Positions 7,155 through 9,390 of a stretch of 9,390 nt of DNA are shown here, piece by piece. The translations under genes and the position numbers were made by a program. The notes under the pieces were generated by a model, which saw nothing but the letters and a program-made list of their open reading frames with translations, was not told the origin of the DNA and did no database searches. Origin of the DNA: Spirochaeta sp. GTDB lineage: Bacteria; Spirochaetota; Spirochaetia; UBA9216. The stretch lies in contig DMKD01000239.1 of assembly GCA_003454605.1 (NCBI GenBank), forward strand, positions 1 to 9,390, read 5' to 3'. How positions within the stretch are numbered: the first letter of the stretch is position 1; the number at the start of each line of letters is the position of its first letter.

Positions 7155-8099
7155 GTGGATTTGATAAAATTCAAAACATTCTATACCGTTGCCGAACTGA
7201 AGAGTTTCAGCAAGGCAGCAGAAACACTGTATTTTACTCAACCCGCTATCAGCGCTCAGATTAAGGATCTTGAGTATGAATACGGTGAAAAACTTTTTAA
7301 CCGTGAAGGCAGAAAGATTGAAATCACTAAAGCTGGAGAGGTTCTTTTAAGTTACGCTGAATCTATGCTGAAACTATTTGATGAATCAAAATATGCTGTT
7401 AATTTCGTAAAAGAAAAAGAGAAAGGCCTTATACAATTCGGGGTCAGCACCTTTCCAGGCACTCACTATCTGCCGCCTTTCATGAAAGAGTTTAAAAACC
7501 TGTATCCTGAATCAACCTTTTCACTTAGTGTAAAAAATGCAAAGATAATTCGGGAAATGGTTCTCAAAAGAGAACTGGAATTCGGAATCATCGGCTCGAT
7601 TGAATCCTTTTCTCCCCAAAAAGGCTTAAATGAAGAAACTCTTCTTGAAGACGAGGTAGTTCTGGCCGTTAACAACGATCACTATCTATCATCCAAGGAG
7701 TATATTGAAATTGAAGATTTGGAACCGATTGTGCTTATATCCGGATTTAAAAACACAGTATCGCGTCAGGTTACAAGGAAGCTGTTCTTTAAACATGGAA
7801 TTGAGCGTAAAATCAGTTATGAGATAGAGGACAAGGGAATGATAAAAACCATGATCCAGAATGGTTTGGGCTGTGCCTTCTTCGCCCGCTCAGAAGTACA
7901 GCAGGAAGAAGAAGCAGGCTGGCTGACCTTATTGAAAGTAAAAAGTGAAAACCTTACCAGGAAAATCATCCTCGTCTCTCATATAAATCATGACCTTGCC
8001 TACATCCCAATTGTTTATAAATTTTCTGAAAGGGGAAAAGGAGGACCGCCGTCAGGAGGCGATCCCCGATTAGTCATCAGGATTTCAGCCGGTAAATAG
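7155..8099 (+). CDS. LysR-family transcriptional regulator
   Basis: DNA-binding regulator of 314 residues. The N-terminal winged helix-turn-helix covers about 1-60, with the recognition helix in TQPAISAQIKDLE (28-40), followed by the linker helix (about 61-90) and a two-lobed periplasmic-binding-like effector domain (about 91-290). The start is GTG at 7155, supported by GAGGGAGAG five bases upstream; it places the HTH at the usual distance from the N-terminus. The effector-domain style recalls the CysL/CbbR-like branch, but the ligand cannot be read. It is divergent from the CYTH-like gene across 165 bases, the usual arrangement for a LysR protein and its target. The recognisable fold ends near residue 292. 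The last 22 residues (Gly/Pro-rich, then basic) run over the terminator of the opposing gene, and the reading frame overlaps that gene's last 15 bases. That tail is unlike the rest of the family and may be non-functional. Confidence 0.92.
   Translation: MDLIKFKTFYTVAELKSFSKAAETLYFTQPAISAQIKDLEYEYGEKLFNREGRKIEITKAGEVLLSYAESMLKLFDESKYAVNFVKEKEKGLIQFGVSTFPGTHYLPPFMKEFKNLYPESTFSLSVKNAKIIREMVLKRELEFGIIGSIESFSPQKGLNEETLLEDEVVLAVNNDHYLSSKEYIEIEDLEPIVLISGFKNTVSRQVTRKLFFKHGIERKISYEIEDKGMIKTMIQNGLGCAFFARSEVQQEEEAGWLTLLKVKSENLTRKIILVSHINHDLAYIPIVYKFSERGKGGPPSGGDPRLVIRISAGK
8026..8065 (-). terminator. Intrinsic terminator of the exopolyphosphatase-like gene, inside the LysR coding region
   Basis: Stem arms 8043-8050 and 8058-8065. 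On the minus strand GGATCGCC pairs with GGCGGTCC (one G-U pair) around a 7-base loop, followed by TCCTTTTCCCCTTT. On the plus strand the same arms carry a C-A mismatch and no T-run follows. It is therefore oriented to stop the minus-strand gene that ends at 8085, 20 bases away. Confidence 0.65.
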
Positions 8100-9170
8100 C
8101 TGGTTAAGCAGAGGCTGAAGTTTTTTACGCGATATTCCCAGATTACCCTGACTATAGAAAACAAGTTTATCCGATGCAGGATATTCTGTTTCAATCAGTT
8201 CGAGTCCGAGATCCGCCTCTTCGAGAAAGTTAATAACAATTTTCTGATTTGCGTCATCGGGAACATAAACTACGAGGTTTCTGTTAAAATCAGGATTTGT
8301 ATAAGCACTCATTGCAAGCAGTACATCAAGCTTTCGCTCCTTCAGATATCGACCAAAAGCTTCCGGCAGCGCGTGGTCTTTCTTCAGCCATTCATCAACC
8401 GAGAGCAATACTGAGGCAATTCCGCATTTGGTAGTATTCATTATCCATTCCTTATAATCCTTACGCAGAAGATCATAGCTTTCCAGACTGGATACATTGA
8501 ATTTCTCAAACTGAAGTTTATTAAAAAGCTCATTCTGATTTCTTCCTGTCCTGGTAATTAATTCCGCTGCTGCAGCCGAATCTGCATCAGTTACACGTTC
8601 AGCAGCCGGATCAAGGTTTACAGTATCCAGAAGAATGGTCCCGAGAAGCAGGCTGCCCAGCTGTAAATCCACAGCATCAGGAGAGCTTGCCAGAAACCGT
8701 TCTGCCACTAAAGTTGCAGCAGAACCAACAGATCTGATATCCTTCTTTATAGAGACTGGATAATTTTTCTCATCGGCATGATGATCAAGAATCTCAGATA
8801 CTGAATCAAACAGGTTTGATTGTTCTGCAGCCAGTTTATTATGATCAATCAAAATCAGATTCAGGCGTCCCTCAGTTTGAATTTGCTCCAGGTCCAGATC
8901 ATCAGTAAAAATTAGTGAGTCAATGTCGACTTTTGCCTCATTAAACAGGAATACAGCCTCGGTTCTCAACTTGAAGTCTGCCCGCGGAATATTAATAAGA
9001 GGAACAGCATTTATTCCCGGTTCATTGAGTCTCAGAAACCAGGCATAAGAAACAGCAGACGCCATTGAGTCCAGATCGGCTGCTTCGTTTCCCATCACTA
9101 TCGTCATATCACCTCTTTTTTTAATATTCTCTCTCAATTCAGCAGTATAAGAATTAAAATCTGAAATCAT
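8085..9170 (-). CDS. PPX1/Prune-type DHH-DHHA2 phosphoesterase, probable exopolyphosphatase
   Basis: Cytoplasmic metal-dependent phosphoesterase of 361 residues in the DHH superfamily, closest in motif style to yeast PPX1 and Prune. The expected reaction is removal of terminal phosphate from polyphosphate or short chains (EC 3.6.1.11), with pyrophosphatase as the alternative. Motifs in order: GNEAADLDS at 27-35 (metal ligands Asp32 and Asp34), FTDD at 88-91, DHN at 109-111, the namesake DHH at 129-131, and GTILLDTVNLDP at 177-188 with Asp182. The DHHA2 domain covers about 215-361; the C-terminal Ser-Arg-Lys-Lys (347-350) fits its basic phosphate-binding end. The GNE opening is typical of PPX1/Prune rather than of Mn-dependent pyrophosphatases, which open with GH. 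The start ATG has AAAAGGAG six bases upstream. It converges on the LysR gene with a 15-base overlap at the stops. Its proximity to a phosphate transporter and a CYTH-like protein supports a phosphate-chain role. Confidence 0.88.
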   Translation of the reverse strand: MISDFNSYTAELRENIKKRGDMTIVMGNEAADLDSMASAVSYAWFLRLNEPGINAVPLINIPRADFKLRTEAVFLFNEAKVDIDSLIFTDDLDLEQIQTEGRLNLILIDHNKLAAEQSNLFDSVSEILDHHADEKNYPVSIKKDIRSVGSAATLVAERFLASSPDAVDLQLGSLLLGTILLDTVNLDPAAERVTDADSAAAAELITRTGRNQNELFNKLQFEKFNVSSLESYDLLRKDYKEWIMNTTKCGIASVLLSVDEWLKKDHALPEAFGRYLKERKLDVLLAMSAYTNPDFNRNLVVYVPDDANQKIVINFLEEADLGLELIETEYPASDKLVFYSQGNLGISRKKLQPLLNQLFTG

Positions 9171-9176
9171 GGTAAT

Positions 9177-9226
9177 CTCCTTTTAATTTATATAGTAATT
9201 ATGGGGTGACACTGCCGTTTTGTGAA
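9177..9226 (-). promoter_or_regulatory. Promoter and ribosome site of the exopolyphosphatase-like gene
   Basis: On the minus strand: TTCACA (9221-9226), 17 bases, CATAAT (9198-9203), each matching sigma70 consensus at five of six positions. AAAAGGAG (9177-9184) follows, before the ATG at 9170. A second possible -10, TATAAA at 9187-9192, has no good -35 partner. Confidence 0.5.
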
Positions 9227-9274
9227 GCCTTAGAACTATCAATTATTCTTATCGTATATATCATGAACATTTAT

Positions 9275-9303
9275 TTTACTTAGCGGTTGAATTCCTTCAT
9301 AAT
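9275..9303 (+). promoter_or_regulatory. Candidate promoter reading towards the right edge
   Basis: TTTACT (9275-9280), 17-base spacer, CATAAT (9298-9303). It would start transcription near 9310, about 35 bases before the ATG at 9345. The -35 match is only four of six. Confidence 0.3.
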
Positions 9304-9344
9304 AAATCTGGATTATAAACCTACGTATTCAGAAGGAGAATTTC

Positions 9345-9390
9345 ATGAAAAAGTTATTAATTATTCTATGACTCCCCTGCAAGAACTAGA
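9345..9390 (+). pseudogene. Start of a possible exported-protein gene, interrupted after eight codons
   Basis: AAGGAGA (9333-9339) sits at ideal distance from ATG at 9345. The frame reads Met-Lys-Lys-Leu-Leu-Ile-Ile-Leu and then TGA at 9369-9371. A Lys-Lys followed by Leu/Ile is a typical beginning of a signal peptide, so this looks like the first codons of an exported protein with a frameshift or nonsense change, or a sequencing error. The other two forward frames stay open to base 9390, but 19 bases is too little to tell. A very short leader peptide is the other option. Confidence 0.35.

Noticed and set aside
1..9390. Search for CRISPR repeats, tRNA genes, insertion-sequence ends and riboswitches
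   Set aside because: I saw no spaced direct repeats, cloverleaf sequences, transposase genes or long conserved leaders; the untranslated gaps are all under 180 bases.

Overview
The window shows six complete protein genes with strong ribosome binding sites, plus the start of what may be a seventh at the right edge. No rRNA, tRNA, insertion sequence or CRISPR array is visible. DNA is AT-leaning and gene-dense, with short AT-rich promoters. These traits and the gene content suggest a carbohydrate-using, probably anaerobic bacterium. A spirochaete or clostridial relative is my guess, at low confidence, since nothing here is diagnostic.

Region 1 (1-4528, plus strand) is a two-gene glycosidase operon. 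A family GH3 beta-glycosidase is followed after 4 bases by a family GH31 alpha-xylosidase very like E. coli YicI. Neither has a signal peptide, so both should act in the cytoplasm on imported oligosaccharides. An alpha-xylosidase plus a beta-glucosidase/xylosidase is what is needed to strip xyloglucan oligosaccharides or isoprimeverose from the non-reducing end. The window starts 39 bases before the GH3 start, so any transporter or regulator upstream is out of view.

Region 2 (4529-4604) is a short convergent gap with no convincing terminator.

Region 3 (4605-9170) has a phosphate theme. It holds a Na+/phosphate cotransporter with a PhoU-like tail (minus), a 211-residue protein that looks like a divergent CYTH/triphosphate-tunnel fold (minus), a divergently transcribed LysR-type regulator (plus), and a PPX1/Prune-type DHH-DHHA2 exopolyphosphatase-like protein (minus). 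Three of the four gene types are associated with phosphate, triphosphate or polyphosphate handling. The LysR gene diverges from the CYTH-like gene, the usual layout for a LysR regulator and its target. I infer, without proof, that this is a locally regulated phosphate/polyphosphate module, and it is the most interesting part of the window.

Region 4 (9171-9390) holds the divergent promoter region of the exopolyphosphatase-like gene. It also has an ideal ribosome binding site and ATG followed by a lipophilic signal-peptide-like start that stops after eight codons at the window edge.

Regulatory details worth noting are a terminator hairpin between the CYTH-like and transporter genes with a promoter just upstream of it, and a terminator for the exopolyphosphatase-like gene lying inside the 3' end of the opposing LysR gene.
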